This document shows, one piece after another, positions 55,686 through 64,000 of a stretch of 64,000 bases of DNA. The stretch lies in NCBI RefSeq assembly GCF_008932295.1, contig NZ_WBWA01000007.1, positions 124,001 through 188,000 of the forward strand. The letters are read 5' to 3'. Numbering within the stretch: position 1 is the stretch's first letter; every line of letters starts with the position of its first letter. Position numbers and translations under genes: made by a program. The notes beneath the pieces are model-generated. The model ran no database searches. It saw only the letters and a list, made by a program, of their open reading frames with translations, and was not told the origin of the DNA. Origin of the DNA: Brucella tritici (GTDB lineage: Bacteria > Pseudomonadota > Alphaproteobacteria > Rhizobiales > Rhizobiaceae).

Positions 55686-55777
55686 TTTCCTCGAACCATC
55701 GAAATATTTGTTTTCGTTCTGGATGGTCCAGAGCGTCTTTTCAAACGCTCTGCCTAATCATTCACAAGACACTGGTG

Positions 55778-56500
55778 TCAAATCTCCCCGCCCAGATAGA
55801 GTTTCTTGACCCGGTCGTCTGTCGCCAGTTCTTCCGAATTGCCGGACAGGACGATCTTGCCGGTCGTCAATGCATAGGCGCGCTGCGAAATGCGGAGCGC
55901 CATGCGCGAATTCTGCTCGACCAGAAGAACACTTACCTTTTCATCGCGATTGATCGCGACGATGGAGCGGGCGATATCCTGCACCAGCTTTGGCGCGACC
56001 CCGAGAGAGGGTTCGTCCAGCAGCAGAAGCTTCGGCTTGGCCATGAGCGCACGCCCGATGACCAGCATCTGCTGCTCGCCGCCGCTCATCGTGCCTGCGG
56101 CCTGTGAATAGCGCTCCTTCAGGCGCGGAAACCGCCCCAGAACCATCTCCAGCGTATTGGCGATATCCGCCTTGCTGGAGCGGGTGAACGCTCCCATCAT
56201 AAGATTGTCGCGCACGCTCATATAGGGAAAGACACGGCGGCCTTCCGGCACCATGGCAATCCCCATCTTGACGATCTCATCCGACCGCGTGCCGTCGATG
56301 CGGCGACCCTCATAATGGATTTCACCCTTGCGGATTTTTTTCAGCCCCGTGATCGCCCGCAGGATCGAGGACTTGCCCGCACCATTGGCACCGATCAGCG
56401 CGACCGTTTCCCCCTCCTGAACGCTCAGCGAAACGCCTTTCAGCGCATAGACGTGATCGTAATAGAGTTCGGCATCCGAAACTTTGAGAAGCTCTGCCAT
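55778..56500 (-). CDS. livF: Liv/Urt-type ABC transporter ATP-binding protein (LivF)
   Basis: 240-aa ATPase. Walker A is GANGAGKSS, signature MSGGEQQM, Walker B LLLLDEPSLG, and the C-terminal NSEELATDDRVKKLYLGG is LivF-like. ATG 56500 begins 2 bp after the livG stop. The transporter is distinct from the one at 31335; ATPases differ clearly in sequence. Confidence 0.92.
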   Translation of the reverse strand: MAELLKVSDAELYYDHVYALKGVSLSVQEGETVALIGANGAGKSSILRAITGLKKIRKGEIHYEGRRIDGTRSDEIVKMGIAMVPEGRRVFPYMSVRDNLMMGAFTRSSKADIANTLEMVLGRFPRLKERYSQAAGTMSGGEQQMLVIGRALMAKPKLLLLDEPSLGVAPKLVQDIARSIVAINRDEKVSVLLVEQNSRMALRISQRAYALTTGKIVLSGNSEELATDDRVKKLYLGGEI

Positions 56501-56502
56501 GG

Positions 56503-57282
56503 TCAATATCCAATCGTTTCGTCTTCTGCACCGAGATAGGCTTCAATCACCTTCTCGTTTTCCTGGATCTGCTTTGGCGTGCCTTCGGCAATCTTCTGCC
56601 CGAAATTGATGACGACGATCCGGTCGGAAATATTCATCACCGCCGGCATGTCGTGCTCCACCAACAGCACCGTGACACCCCGGTCGCGGACCGCGCGCAC
56701 CATTTCCACCGCCTTGACGGTTTCGTCGTGGTTCATCCCGGCAAACGGTTCATCCAGAAGCAGGATCTTCGGTTCCGTGGCGAGACCGATGGCAATGCCG
56801 AGCGCACGCAGATGGCCATGCGGCAGGTTCTGCGCAACTTCATCCCGCTGCTTCCACAGGCCCAGAAACTGTAGGATTTCATCGGCGGAACGCCCGAATT
56901 CCTCCTGATCCCGACGGGCAAGGCTTGAACCCACATAGCAACCAAGGAAACTTGCCTTGGCGCGCAGGTGGTGACCGACAATCACATTGTCGCGCACCGT
57001 CATGCCCTTGAAGATGGTGGTTTCCTGAAAGGTGCGCACCACACCCTTTCGCGCCACGATATGCGGCGCCAGCCCCGATATGCGTTCGCCCTTGAACCGG
57101 ACCTCGCCGGTCGTGGGATTGAGGAATGAGGCAATCAGCTTGAACAGCGTGGACTTGCCCGCGCCGTTCGGCCCGATAACCGACAGGATTTCCTTTTCGC
57201 GCACTGAAAAAGAGACATCGTTGACCGCAACAAGACCACCGAAGCGTTTGGTCAGGTTCTTGACTTCCAGAAGATCGCTCAT
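56503..57282 (-). CDS. livG: Liv/Urt-type ABC transporter ATP-binding protein (LivG)
   Basis: 259-aa ATPase with Walker A GPNGAGKST, the LivG insertion VRTFQETTIF, signature-region LPHGHLRALGIAIGLA (LSGG replaced by LPHG), Walker B ILLLDEPFAGM and LVEHDMPAV. The departure from LSGGQ is notable but is seen in other LivG proteins. It overlaps livM by 4 bp. Confidence 0.9.
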   Translation of the reverse strand: MSDLLEVKNLTKRFGGLVAVNDVSFSVREKEILSVIGPNGAGKSTLFKLIASFLNPTTGEVRFKGERISGLAPHIVARKGVVRTFQETTIFKGMTVRDNVIVGHHLRAKASFLGCYVGSSLARRDQEEFGRSADEILQFLGLWKQRDEVAQNLPHGHLRALGIAIGLATEPKILLLDEPFAGMNHDETVKAVEMVRAVRDRGVTVLLVEHDMPAVMNISDRIVVINFGQKIAEGTPKQIQENEKVIEAYLGAEDETIGY

Positions 57283-58259
57283 GATCCTGCTCCCTTCTTT
57301 CCGGTCAGTCTGAGGCTGAGAAGTCCGTTAGGCAGAAACAGCATCAGGATAATGAGAACGCTGGAGAAGATCAGAAGCTGGAACTTGCCGGTCTGGAACA
57401 GGAAGTCCCAGCCGAAATAGAGAACGAAGGTTCCAACGATCGGGCCAAACACATAGCCAAGCCCGCCCAGGAAGCAGTTGAGCATGAAATTGACCGAATC
57501 CGTGACCGTGAAGCTCGACGGATAGATCGACTGCGAGATCGCAATGAACATCGCACCGCCAAGCCCGCCGAGAAATGACGAGATCGCATAGGCCAGCACA
57601 CGCAGATTGGTGATGTTGACGCCAATTGACGAAGCAAGTTCCTCATTTTGCTGCAGCGACTGGCAAAGACCGCCGATGCGCGAATTGATAAGGCGGTAGA
57701 GCCCGGCAAAGCACAGCACCATCAGCACGATGGACACGAAATAGAAGGCCGCGCGCGGGTTCTGCAATGTTGCGAAATCCGGCAGGATGGTCAGGCCGAA
57801 CAGCGATATGCCGCCCGGCATCGGAATGCTGACCATGCCCTTGGCGCCATTGGTGATGGGCAGCGCCATTGCCAGAAGGCGGGCAACTTCGGTCAGAACC
57901 AGCGTGACCATGGCGAAATAAACGCCGCGAAGCCGCAGGATCGGAATGCCGATCAGGATACTGGCAAAGGCGCAGAACAGCCCGGCAATGGGCAGCGTCA
58001 GCCAGAAGGAGACGCCATATTTCACCATCAGAATTGCCGAGACATACCCACCCATGAGGGCATAGGCGCCCTGACCGATATTGATGCGACCGATATAGAA
58101 GGTGAGCCACACGCCGCCGCTGACGATGGAGAGAAGCGCCACAGAAGTCAGCGTGTAATAGAGGTCGTGCCGTCCGGTGGTTTCGATCAGGACCGGAATA
58201 CCGATGAAGATCAGGGCCAGAAAGGCAGCGACGCCGATAAGCTTTGTTGTCTTTGTCAT
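57279..58259 (-). CDS. livM: Liv/Urt-type ABC transporter permease (LivM)
   Basis: 326-aa permease with about ten membrane helices. LTFYIGRINIGQGAYALMGGYVSA and the loop LQQNEELASSIGVNITNLR are LivM features, as is GYVFGPIVGTF. It is followed by livG with a 4-bp overlap. Confidence 0.91.
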   Translation of the reverse strand: MTKTTKLIGVAAFLALIFIGIPVLIETTGRHDLYYTLTSVALLSIVSGGVWLTFYIGRINIGQGAYALMGGYVSAILMVKYGVSFWLTLPIAGLFCAFASILIGIPILRLRGVYFAMVTLVLTEVARLLAMALPITNGAKGMVSIPMPGGISLFGLTILPDFATLQNPRAAFYFVSIVLMVLCFAGLYRLINSRIGGLCQSLQQNEELASSIGVNITNLRVLAYAISSFLGGLGGAMFIAISQSIYPSSFTVTDSVNFMLNCFLGGLGYVFGPIVGTFVLYFGWDFLFQTGKFQLLIFSSVLIILMLFLPNGLLSLRLTGKKGAGS

Positions 58260-58269
58260 GATTGCCCCC

Positions 58270-59136
58270 TCAACCCCACGGCTTGCCCATGAGCCCGTTC
58301 GGACGGATGCTCAGGAACACCATCAATGCAGCGAAGATGACGAGATAAGTGATGTCGCCATAGGAGCGCAGCACCGTCAGGCCGACGGATTCCATCATGC
58401 CGAGGATGAAGCCACCGGCAATGGCGCCGCTGACGACGCCTGCACCGCCGATCATCACCATCATGAAAGCCTTGATGGATATGGCACCGCCGATACCGGA
58501 ATTGACACCGGTAATGGCGACCAGCAATCCACCGACCAGCCCAGCAAGCATTGCCCCCAGCGCGAAGCCTATCATGGAATAACGGTCGACATTCACGCCC
58601 ATCAACTGCGCGGCCACGCGGTCCTGGGCGAGCGCGCGCATCGCGCGACCGGGTTTTGTGTACTGCATAAAAAGAACGAAGGCTGCGATGAAAACCACGG
58701 CGAGCACACCGATCAGGATGCGGTCATATGGCATTATCAACCAGTCGGACACGAAGACCCCATTGACGATCTTCGGCACGCCGCGCTGCTTTTCACCGAA
58801 CAGAAGCAGGATCACCGCATCGAGGAAAAACGCGACTGCGGCAGCAAGAAGCATTGTGCTTTCGTCGCGCAGACTTCGCTTGATGACGGGTCTGAAGAGA
58901 AATTTTTCGATCAGCGCACCAACGATCATCAATGTGACGGCGGAGGCCAGAAGAGCGACAACAAACGGCAGGCCGAGCTGCCCGTAAACCGTATAGGTGA
59001 CGAAACCGCCCAGCACATACATCTGGCCGTGCGCAAAGTTGAGGACGTTCATGAGCGCGAAGATCAGCGTCAGTCCCAACGCGATCAGTGCATATTGCGC
59101 ACCCAGATATAGCCCATTGGCTATCACTTGTTCCAT
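58270..59136 (-). CDS. livH: Liv/Urt-type ABC transporter permease (LivH)
   Basis: 288-aa permease. It starts MEQVIANGLYLGAQYALIALGL and continues with NVLNFAHGQMYVLGGFV, AMRALAQDRVAAQLMGVNVDR (cytoplasmic loop), and MIGGAGVVSGAIAGG. ATG 59136 has GGGAG upstream; the longer frame is not family-like. It lies 134 bp after the binding-protein gene. Confidence 0.91.
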   Translation of the reverse strand: MEQVIANGLYLGAQYALIALGLTLIFALMNVLNFAHGQMYVLGGFVTYTVYGQLGLPFVVALLASAVTLMIVGALIEKFLFRPVIKRSLRDESTMLLAAAVAFFLDAVILLLFGEKQRGVPKIVNGVFVSDWLIMPYDRILIGVLAVVFIAAFVLFMQYTKPGRAMRALAQDRVAAQLMGVNVDRYSMIGFALGAMLAGLVGGLLVAITGVNSGIGGAISIKAFMMVMIGGAGVVSGAIAGGFILGMMESVGLTVLRSYGDITYLVIFAALMVFLSIRPNGLMGKPWG

Positions 59137-59270
59137 GAAAGCAGACTCCCTCGTGCGAAGCACCGGGCATGCTGCAAGGCAGGCCCAGGACATCGTGACG
59201 TTCCTGACAATTGGGAGGCCCGAAGCAGAAGTACCCCTCCTCCGCTTCGGGCTGATTAATGGTCTGGAAA

Positions 59271-60476
59271 TTAATCGACCTGGCCGACGAAAAGCGTTTC
59301 AAACTTGCCGTCTTTATATTCCGTCACAACCATCGGAATGCCGATCTGCCGCTTCTGCGTGAAGGACGAAGTGCCAACGTAGGTCAGCTTGGAACCGTCG
59401 CCATCGCCCTTGACGAAAGGATTGGGCGCAGAGAACGTGTCCATCGTCTTCTTGAATTCCTCGACATTATCGACCGCCGCCGGATTGGCCTTCAGCGTTT
59501 CCACGATATATTCAAGTGCATAGACCTTGGTGTTGGACTCGTCGTTATATTCGCCGTAAGCCTTGGTATAGCGGTCGACGAATTCCTTCATCGCGTCGGA
59601 TGCGATTTCCGGCGTGGATGCACCACCCACCGAGATGAAACCGTTGGCGAGTTCGCCCGCGCCTTCTTCCAGAACCTTGGCGTCCTGTGCAGTTTCGGTG
59701 GAAATGAAGCCCTGATAGCCAAGCTCGCGCGCGGCGCGGATCAAAAGTGGCGCATTGCCCGGTGCAACGCCCGAGAGAACCAGCAGGTCCGGCTTCTGCA
59801 TGACGATCGGCGTCAGGACCGGCGTGAAGTCACGCGTGTCGTTCTGATAGGCATCGTTGGTCGATACGACTTCAAGACCAAGCGCCTTGGCCGCCTCGAT
59901 GCCGCTATCGCGCTGGCTGAGGGGATCGGATTCATTGGCAGCCACGAAGGCAACCGTCTTGATCCCCTTGTTTTCTTTCAGATATTTATAGATCGCCGGA
60001 CCGGACTGATAATTGGCGATCATGCCAAGAACAGCGTTGGATGCTGGCGGCGTATAAAGTTCCTTCGGGAAGGAATAGGGGAAATAGATGATGCCCTTGG
60101 CTTCCGCGACCGGGCGGACGGCGGCGGCGCCGTCATCGACATTCGGGCCGACCACGTAATGGACGCCTTCCTGGGCCATCTTTTCCATACCGGCGATGGC
60201 GCGCTTCGGGTCTTTCTGGTCGTCAAAGGTGACGACTTTGATCCTGTAGGTATCGTCGCCGATCTTTACGCCGCCCTGCTCGTTGAGCCAATCGGCGCGA
60301 ACCTGCATCGAACGAACATTGGATGTGCCCCAGGATGCAGCAGGGCCGCTGGTGACACCGACGAAACCGATCTTCAGCTCCTTGTCCGCAGCCTGGGAGG
60401 CCGACGCAGACATGAGCGCAAATATAGAAACGGCGCCTAGCGCCGCAGTCTTAACAACTGCGCGTCTATTGATCAT
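59271..60476 (-). CDS. Liv/Urt-type ABC substrate-binding protein
   Basis: 401-aa periplasmic Peripla_BP_6 protein with a Tat-like or Sec signal (INRRAVVKTAALGAVSIF; cut near SQA). It has IGFVGVTSGPAASWG, YVVGPNVDDGAAAVRPVAE, and LLVLSGVAPGNAPLLIRAARELGYQGF. It is first in the importer operon. The ligand is unknown; the co-encoded racemase suggests a cyclic ureide or amino acid derivative. The palindrome ATTGTCAACAAT lies 80 bp upstream. Confidence 0.9.
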   Translation of the reverse strand: MINRRAVVKTAALGAVSIFALMSASASQAADKELKIGFVGVTSGPAASWGTSNVRSMQVRADWLNEQGGVKIGDDTYRIKVVTFDDQKDPKRAIAGMEKMAQEGVHYVVGPNVDDGAAAVRPVAEAKGIIYFPYSFPKELYTPPASNAVLGMIANYQSGPAIYKYLKENKGIKTVAFVAANESDPLSQRDSGIEAAKALGLEVVSTNDAYQNDTRDFTPVLTPIVMQKPDLLVLSGVAPGNAPLLIRAARELGYQGFISTETAQDAKVLEEGAGELANGFISVGGASTPEIASDAMKEFVDRYTKAYGEYNDESNTKVYALEYIVETLKANPAAVDNVEEFKKTMDTFSAPNPFVKGDGDGSKLTYVGTSSFTQKRQIGIPMVVTEYKDGKFETLFVGQVD

Positions 60477-60555
60477 TTTAGTTCCCCTTACTTAGCTTTA
60501 CCTTTCCCTCATTTGGCGGGGAAAGAATATATTAAGCTAAACACGCAACTGAAAT

Positions 60556-60567
60556 ATTGTCAACAAT
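60556..60567. promoter_or_regulatory. ATTGTCAACAAT palindrome, candidate GntR operator (copy 2)
   Basis: ATTGT-CA-ACAAT is palindromic and sits 80 bp ahead of the binding-protein gene. Its TGTCAACAAT part is repeated exactly ahead of the GntR gene at 54867. Confidence 0.5.
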
Positions 60568-60631
60568 CTGAATATTTTTAATAAACGATCCTGAAACGAT
60601 GCGTCATCAATTCCGGGGCGCTTCTGAATAG

Positions 60632-60663
60632 AAAAAAGCGCGCCGGAAACCGACGCGCCTTTT
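60632..60663 (-). terminator. Terminator of the aroE-like gene
   Basis: On the minus strand GGCGCGTCGG, loop TTT, CCGGCGCGCT, then six T residues, 23 bp after the aroE-like stop. Confidence 0.8.
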
Positions 60664-60685
60664 GAGCCGACAAACTGAGAAAAGC

Positions 60686-61555
60686 CTAGTTTCGCGCCTG
60701 CAATTGCGCAAAATGGGCGAGCATCCGGTCTGGATCGGCCTTGATGCCACTGAAGAGTTCGAACGCGCCGACCGCCTGAAACACGGCCATACCGCCCCCG
60801 TCGAGCACGCGACAGCCGCGTTCCCTGGCAAGCTGTACGAGCGCCGTCTGCAAGGGAAAATAGACGATATCCGAAACCCAGAGGTGCGGCTGAACCAATT
60901 GAGGCGTAAGCGGCAGACCCGGATGCGCATCCATTCCCGTCGGCGTTGCGTGGACCAGCCCGGACGCGCCTGCCAGTGTTTCCGCCAGATCAGCCCCGGC
61001 AATGAAACTGCATTGTGGCTGCACCGCGACAAGCTTGCCGATTACCGCATCGACCTTTGCGGCATCGAGGTCGAAGATGTGGACCTCGCGCGCGCCCATT
61101 TCCGCCAGCGCATAGGCAACGGCAACACCTGCCCCGCCTGCACCGAGCAGCACGACACGCTCCAACGATGCATCCGGCAGGCCGCGGCGAAATCCTTCCG
61201 CATAGCCCCACCAGTCGGTGTTGTGACCAGTGCGTCTCCCATCGGAGAACACCACCGTGTTGATCGATTGCAGGGCCAAAGCATGGGGCGAAAGTTCATC
61301 GACCAGCGCCACCGCAGCCTGCTTGCATGGGTGGGTGATATTGAGCCCGGCAAATCCTGCAGCTTCGGCCTCTGCGACAAGAGCCGGCAGATCGCTGGCT
61401 GAACGCCCGTTCTCGGCAATATCGATAATGTCGTAGCGATAGGCCAGCCCGGCGGCCTCGCCTTCCCGCATATGCATTGCCGGCGAAAGCGAACGTTGAA
61501 TATTTGCGCCGATCAGACCCACATGCACACGACGTTTGGTCACTTCACTTATCAA
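60686..61555 (-). CDS. aroE: Shikimate/quinate dehydrogenase (AroE-like)
   Basis: 289-aa NAD(P)-dependent enzyme. GLIGANIQRSLSPAMH (shikimate pocket Ser-x-Ser), NITHPCKQA (catalytic Lys), HNTDWWGY (Asp), and the dinucleotide motif LGAGGAGVAVAYAL are visible. After the Rossmann loop it reads IFDLDA, with Asp rather than the Arg usual for NADP, so NAD+ and a catabolic quinate/shikimate role are likely. The start may be TTG 61555, with GGAG upstream, or GTG 61543. It lies with a TetR regulator and a 3-dehydroshikimate dehydratase fusion, which would continue the route to protocatechuate. Confidence 0.88.
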   Translation of the reverse strand: MISEVTKRRVHVGLIGANIQRSLSPAMHMREGEAAGLAYRYDIIDIAENGRSASDLPALVAEAEAAGFAGLNITHPCKQAAVALVDELSPHALALQSINTVVFSDGRRTGHNTDWWGYAEGFRRGLPDASLERVVLLGAGGAGVAVAYALAEMGAREVHIFDLDAAKVDAVIGKLVAVQPQCSFIAGADLAETLAGASGLVHATPTGMDAHPGLPLTPQLVQPHLWVSDIVYFPLQTALVQLARERGCRVLDGGGMAVFQAVGAFELFSGIKADPDRMLAHFAQLQARN

Positions 61556-61594
61556 TTCTCATCTCCGCAGGATCGGACGACACGCCGGTCCTCG

Positions 61595-62245
61595 TTATTC
61601 CGGGCTTTTCAAAAGGGCTATGATCGTGTCGCTGATCAGGCGGCGATGCCGCGCCTTCACGTCGGACGCCATCAGGTCGGTGCCGAAGATCGCGCCGAAC
61701 GTATGTCTGTTGGACACACGAAAAAAGCACTGCGCGCTAATCAGCATATGGAGGTCCAGCGCGGAAATGCGGCGTTGAAAAACACCCTGTTCACGGCCGC
61801 GCTCAAGGATTTTCTCGATCGTTTCCAGAATGGTTACATTCTGGCGCGACAGAACATCGGAGCGCTCCATATGTTCGGCGCGGTGAATATTTTCCACCGC
61901 AACGAGCCGCACGAAATCCGGATTGGCATCGTCATGGTCGAAAGTGCTTTCCACCAGACTGCGCATGGCGGATTCCGGGTCCTGATCGTCAAGAGACAGC
62001 GAGCTTTCAAGCGTGCGTATCTTGCCGTAGGCCCGTTCCAGCACGGCAAGATAAAGCCCGTCCTTGCTGCCAAAATAGTAGTAGATCATGCGCTTGGACG
62101 TGCGGGTCTGCGCCGCGATTTCATCCACGCGCGCGCCGGAAAACCCCGATGCCACGAACTCCCGCGCCGCAATGTCGAGAATGTTCTCGCGCGTTGCGTC
62201 AGGATCGTTCTTGCGCGGCTGCGCCTTGGCGAGTGCCTTTGCCAT
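61595..62245 (-). CDS. TetR-family regulator
   Basis: 216-aa regulator. N-terminal TetR HTH: TRENILDIAAREFVASGFSGARVDEIAAQ then TSKRMIYYYFGSKDGLYLAVL. The C-terminal helical domain is of the TetR_C type (about residues 95-205). It lies 19 bp after the dehydratase fusion gene and 39 bp before aroE, so all three are probably one transcript controlled by this protein. The ligand may be dehydroshikimate or protocatechuate. Confidence 0.9.
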   Translation of the reverse strand: MAKALAKAQPRKNDPDATRENILDIAAREFVASGFSGARVDEIAAQTRTSKRMIYYYFGSKDGLYLAVLERAYGKIRTLESSLSLDDQDPESAMRSLVESTFDHDDANPDFVRLVAVENIHRAEHMERSDVLSRQNVTILETIEKILERGREQGVFQRRISALDLHMLISAQCFFRVSNRHTFGAIFGTDLMASDVKARHRRLISDTIIALLKSPE

Positions 62246-62264
62246 AGTCCTCCCCCTTCAGCGT

Positions 62265-64000
62265 TCAGAGTGCTGCGGCACTTTTTGGCATGCCCGCCGG
62301 ACGCATGTAGCGTCGCAGCGCCGCAATGCGGAAGATCGCATTGGCTGCCCCATATCCCCTGTAGCCTCGCCTTTGCACGACTTCGAAAAAGAAGCCCTGA
62401 TCGTCGGTCGGGCTGTAGAGCTGGAAATATTCTCCGCTCTCGTCGCGATCATAAAGCACGTTCGCGGCCTTGAGCCGGTCGGTGAATTCCGGATCGAGAC
62501 CAAGTCGCGCTTCCAGATCGTCATAATAATTCGGCGAGATTTCCAGCGTATGGAAGCCGTTGTCGCGCAAGGCCGCAGCCGTCGCAAAGATATCGTCCGT
62601 GGCAAAGGCCAGATGCTGGATGCCCGACCCGAAGGTTTCAGCAATGAAGCGACCCGCCAGCGTCCGGCGATTTTCCGCGCCGTTGAGCGTGATGCGCAGC
62701 GTTCCCTCGTCGTTTTCCACCACCTGACTGCGCACGACGCCGCCCGGATCAACGATGTCGACCATGGGCGACTTCCGCGATTCCGTGAGCGAGGTATAGA
62801 AGAGCAGCCAGGTCAGAAGTTCATCGAACTTCATCGTCTGGGCAACGTGATCGATATGGGTGAGGCCGACACTGGCACCCGTTTCATTGCCTGCAACCGG
62901 CTCGAACTCGATATCAAAGATACGGCCGAGATCGGTCTTCTCATCGAGGAAATAGACCAGCCCGCCGCCAACGCCACGAATGGCAGGCATACCGATTTCA
63001 CCCGGATCGAGCGGTTGCTCAAAACTTTCCGCGCCCATGGCAAGCGCGCGGGCATGGGCTTCAGCCGCATCGTCCACGACAAGCCCCATGGCATAGGCAG
63101 CAGTGCCATGAACGGCATAGGCCGAGCTGGCAAAGCCGCGCGTATCCGTATTGATGACAAGGTTGATGTCGCCCTGCCGGTAGAGCGCCACGTCTTTCGT
63201 GCGATGCCTGCCAGCGAGCTTGAAGCCCAGCGCGCCGACAGCGGAAACCAGCCGTTCGGCATCATCGGCATGGGTGGCGAACTCGACAAAGCCCACACGG
63301 TGCACCTTTGCGCGGGGCGGCATGGCAGCAACCGTCAGCTTGTTGTCCGGCTCGACCCGGCGAACCTGATCGCCAAGATAGACCAGCGAACGGCGTCCGT
63401 CGGCAGCGATTGTGGCTGGTGATCCGCCACGGAACTGATCGTTGAAGATTTCGAGCGAGAAATAGCCGTCATAACCGGTCGCAGCCACCGCACGCATGAA
63501 ATCCAGCACTGGCAGGTCGCCCTCGCCCGGCATGTTGCGATAATGGCGGCTCCAGTAAAGCAGATCCATGTCGATCAGCGGCGCATCGGCCATCTGGATG
63601 ATGAAGAGCTTGTCCTTCGGAATGGAACGGATCGAATTCACGTCGATCTTGCGCGCCAGCGTATGAAAACTGTCGAGGATAAGGCCCACATTGGGATGAT
63701 CGGCGCGGCGCACGATCTCCCATGCATCGCGATGGTCGCTGATATGGCGACCCCAGGCGAGCGCCTCATAACCAACACGCAGATTGCGCCGCGCCGCCCT
63801 TTCGCCAAGCTCACGAAAATCATCCGCCGCGCGGTCGATGCCGCCAATGGCGGCTGGCGACACGTTGGAGCAGACCAGAACGAGATCGGTGCCCAGTTCC
63901 TGCATCAGGTCGAACTTGCGTTCCGCCCGGTCGAAAGTGCGGCTGCGCAACGGTTCCGGCATGCCTTCAAAATCACGGAATGGCTGGAAAAGCGTGATCT
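62265..64000 (-). CDS. 3-dehydroshikimate dehydratase fused to HPPD-like VOC domain (5' end outside window)
   Basis: About 577 residues visible; the frame stays open to base 64000 with the family sequence LFQPFRDFEG, so the true start is beyond the window. The N-terminal half is an AP-endonuclease/TIM-barrel sugar-isomerase domain (LVLVCSNVSPAAIGGID, LRVGYEALAWGRHISDHRDAW, LILDSFH, MPGEGDLP, YFSLEIFND) as in QsuB-type 3-dehydroshikimate dehydratases. The C-terminal half is a 4-hydroxyphenylpyruvate-dioxygenase-like VOC region with candidate iron ligands H in LTHIDHVAQ, H in QHLAFATDD and E in FFFEVVQRR. The dehydratase makes protocatechuate; the VOC part is typical of the fused bacterial enzymes and may be catalytically idle. 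Confidence 0.88.
   Translation of the reverse strand, partial: ITLFQPFRDFEGMPEPLRSRTFDRAERKFDLMQELGTDLVLVCSNVSPAAIGGIDRAADDFRELGERAARRNLRVGYEALAWGRHISDHRDAWEIVRRADHPNVGLILDSFHTLARKIDVNSIRSIPKDKLFIIQMADAPLIDMDLLYWSRHYRNMPGEGDLPVLDFMRAVAATGYDGYFSLEIFNDQFRGGSPATIAADGRRSLVYLGDQVRRVEPDNKLTVAAMPPRAKVHRVGFVEFATHADDAERLVSAVGALGFKLAGRHRTKDVALYRQGDINLVINTDTRGFASSAYAVHGTAAYAMGLVVDDAAEAHARALAMGAESFEQPLDPGEIGMPAIRGVGGGLVYFLDEKTDLGRIFDIEFEPVAGNETGASVGLTHIDHVAQTMKFDELLTWLLFYTSLTESRKSPMVDIVDPGGVVRSQVVENDEGTLRITLNGAENRRTLAGRFIAETFGSGIQHLAFATDDIFATAAALRDNGFHTLEISPNYYDDLEARLGLDPEFTDRLKAANVLYDRDESGEYFQLYSPTDDQGFFFEVVQRRGYRGYGAANAIFRIAALRRYMRPAGMPKSAAAL

Noticed and set aside
59259-60440. 393-codon plus-strand frame
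   Set aside because: Antisense to a well-supported binding-protein gene, without domain pattern or ribosome site.
62088-63422. 444-codon plus-strand frame
   Set aside because: Shadow of the dehydratase/HPPD-like fusion gene with no recognisable family features.

Overview
The window looks like an accessory, metabolically rich part of a Brucella/Ochrobactrum-type alphaproteobacterial genome, possibly the second chromosome. This is inferred from moderately high GC, alphaproteobacterial gene families, and short palindromic repeats of the Brucellaceae type that recur at 2172, 3575, 3662, 21188, 44178, 46120 and 54021. No rRNA, tRNA, CRISPR array, transposase or phage gene is seen.

Layout. 1-3388: TonB-dependent siderophore receptor (5' end cut by the window edge) and a FecB-like binding protein. 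3728-12817 (minus): a catabolic gene series with two membrane transporters, a CodA-like amidohydrolase, a COG0523 GTPase, a UbiX/UbiD prenyl-FMN decarboxylase pair and two paralogous ACMSD-superfamily amidohydrolases, one of which has lost its HxH metal motif. A 25-codon mini-gene and a LysR regulator flank it. 14665-17393: secreted HbpS/GlcG-like protein beside a histidine kinase and FixJ-type regulator. 17513-21190: PdxR-like MocR regulator divergent from a BenE-family permease and pyridoxal kinase. 21388-23444: BASS-type transporter between two GntR genes, one truncated by a repeat.

23509-29100 holds the most interesting module: an FAD monooxygenase, a Hod/AqdC-like cofactor-free dioxygenase, an arylformamidase/AqdA-like hydrolase and an aldehyde dehydrogenase, divergent from a LysR gene. 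The order and families match alkylquinolone (HHQ/PQS) or 4-oxoquinaldine degradation to anthranilate. Next to it lie an orphan binding protein (29299) and an operon (37525-30542) of a DapA-family aldolase, 3-hydroxyanthranilate 3,4-dioxygenase, a full Liv-type ABC importer and aspartate dehydrogenase. The region may therefore be a centre for aminobenzoate metabolism (inference).

38728-43515: peptide/glutathione use (DppA-like binding protein, PepT, gamma-glutamyltranspeptidase). 44336-53702: an exopolysaccharide operon (UDP-xylose synthase, UDP-xylose/glucose 4-epimerase, cellulose-synthase-like GT2, UDP-glucose dehydrogenase, two DUF995 proteins, GH26-like glycanase) with an AraC regulator carrying a PilZ-style RxxxR motif. 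This closely resembles the c-di-GMP-controlled CuxR/APS system of Sinorhizobium meliloti. 54060-60476: GntR regulator, hydantoin/allantoin-type racemase and a second Liv-type importer, linked by a shared TGTCAACAAT motif. 60686-64000: AroE-like dehydrogenase, TetR regulator and a 3-dehydroshikimate dehydratase/HPPD-like fusion (cut by the window end), pointing to quinate/shikimate catabolism.
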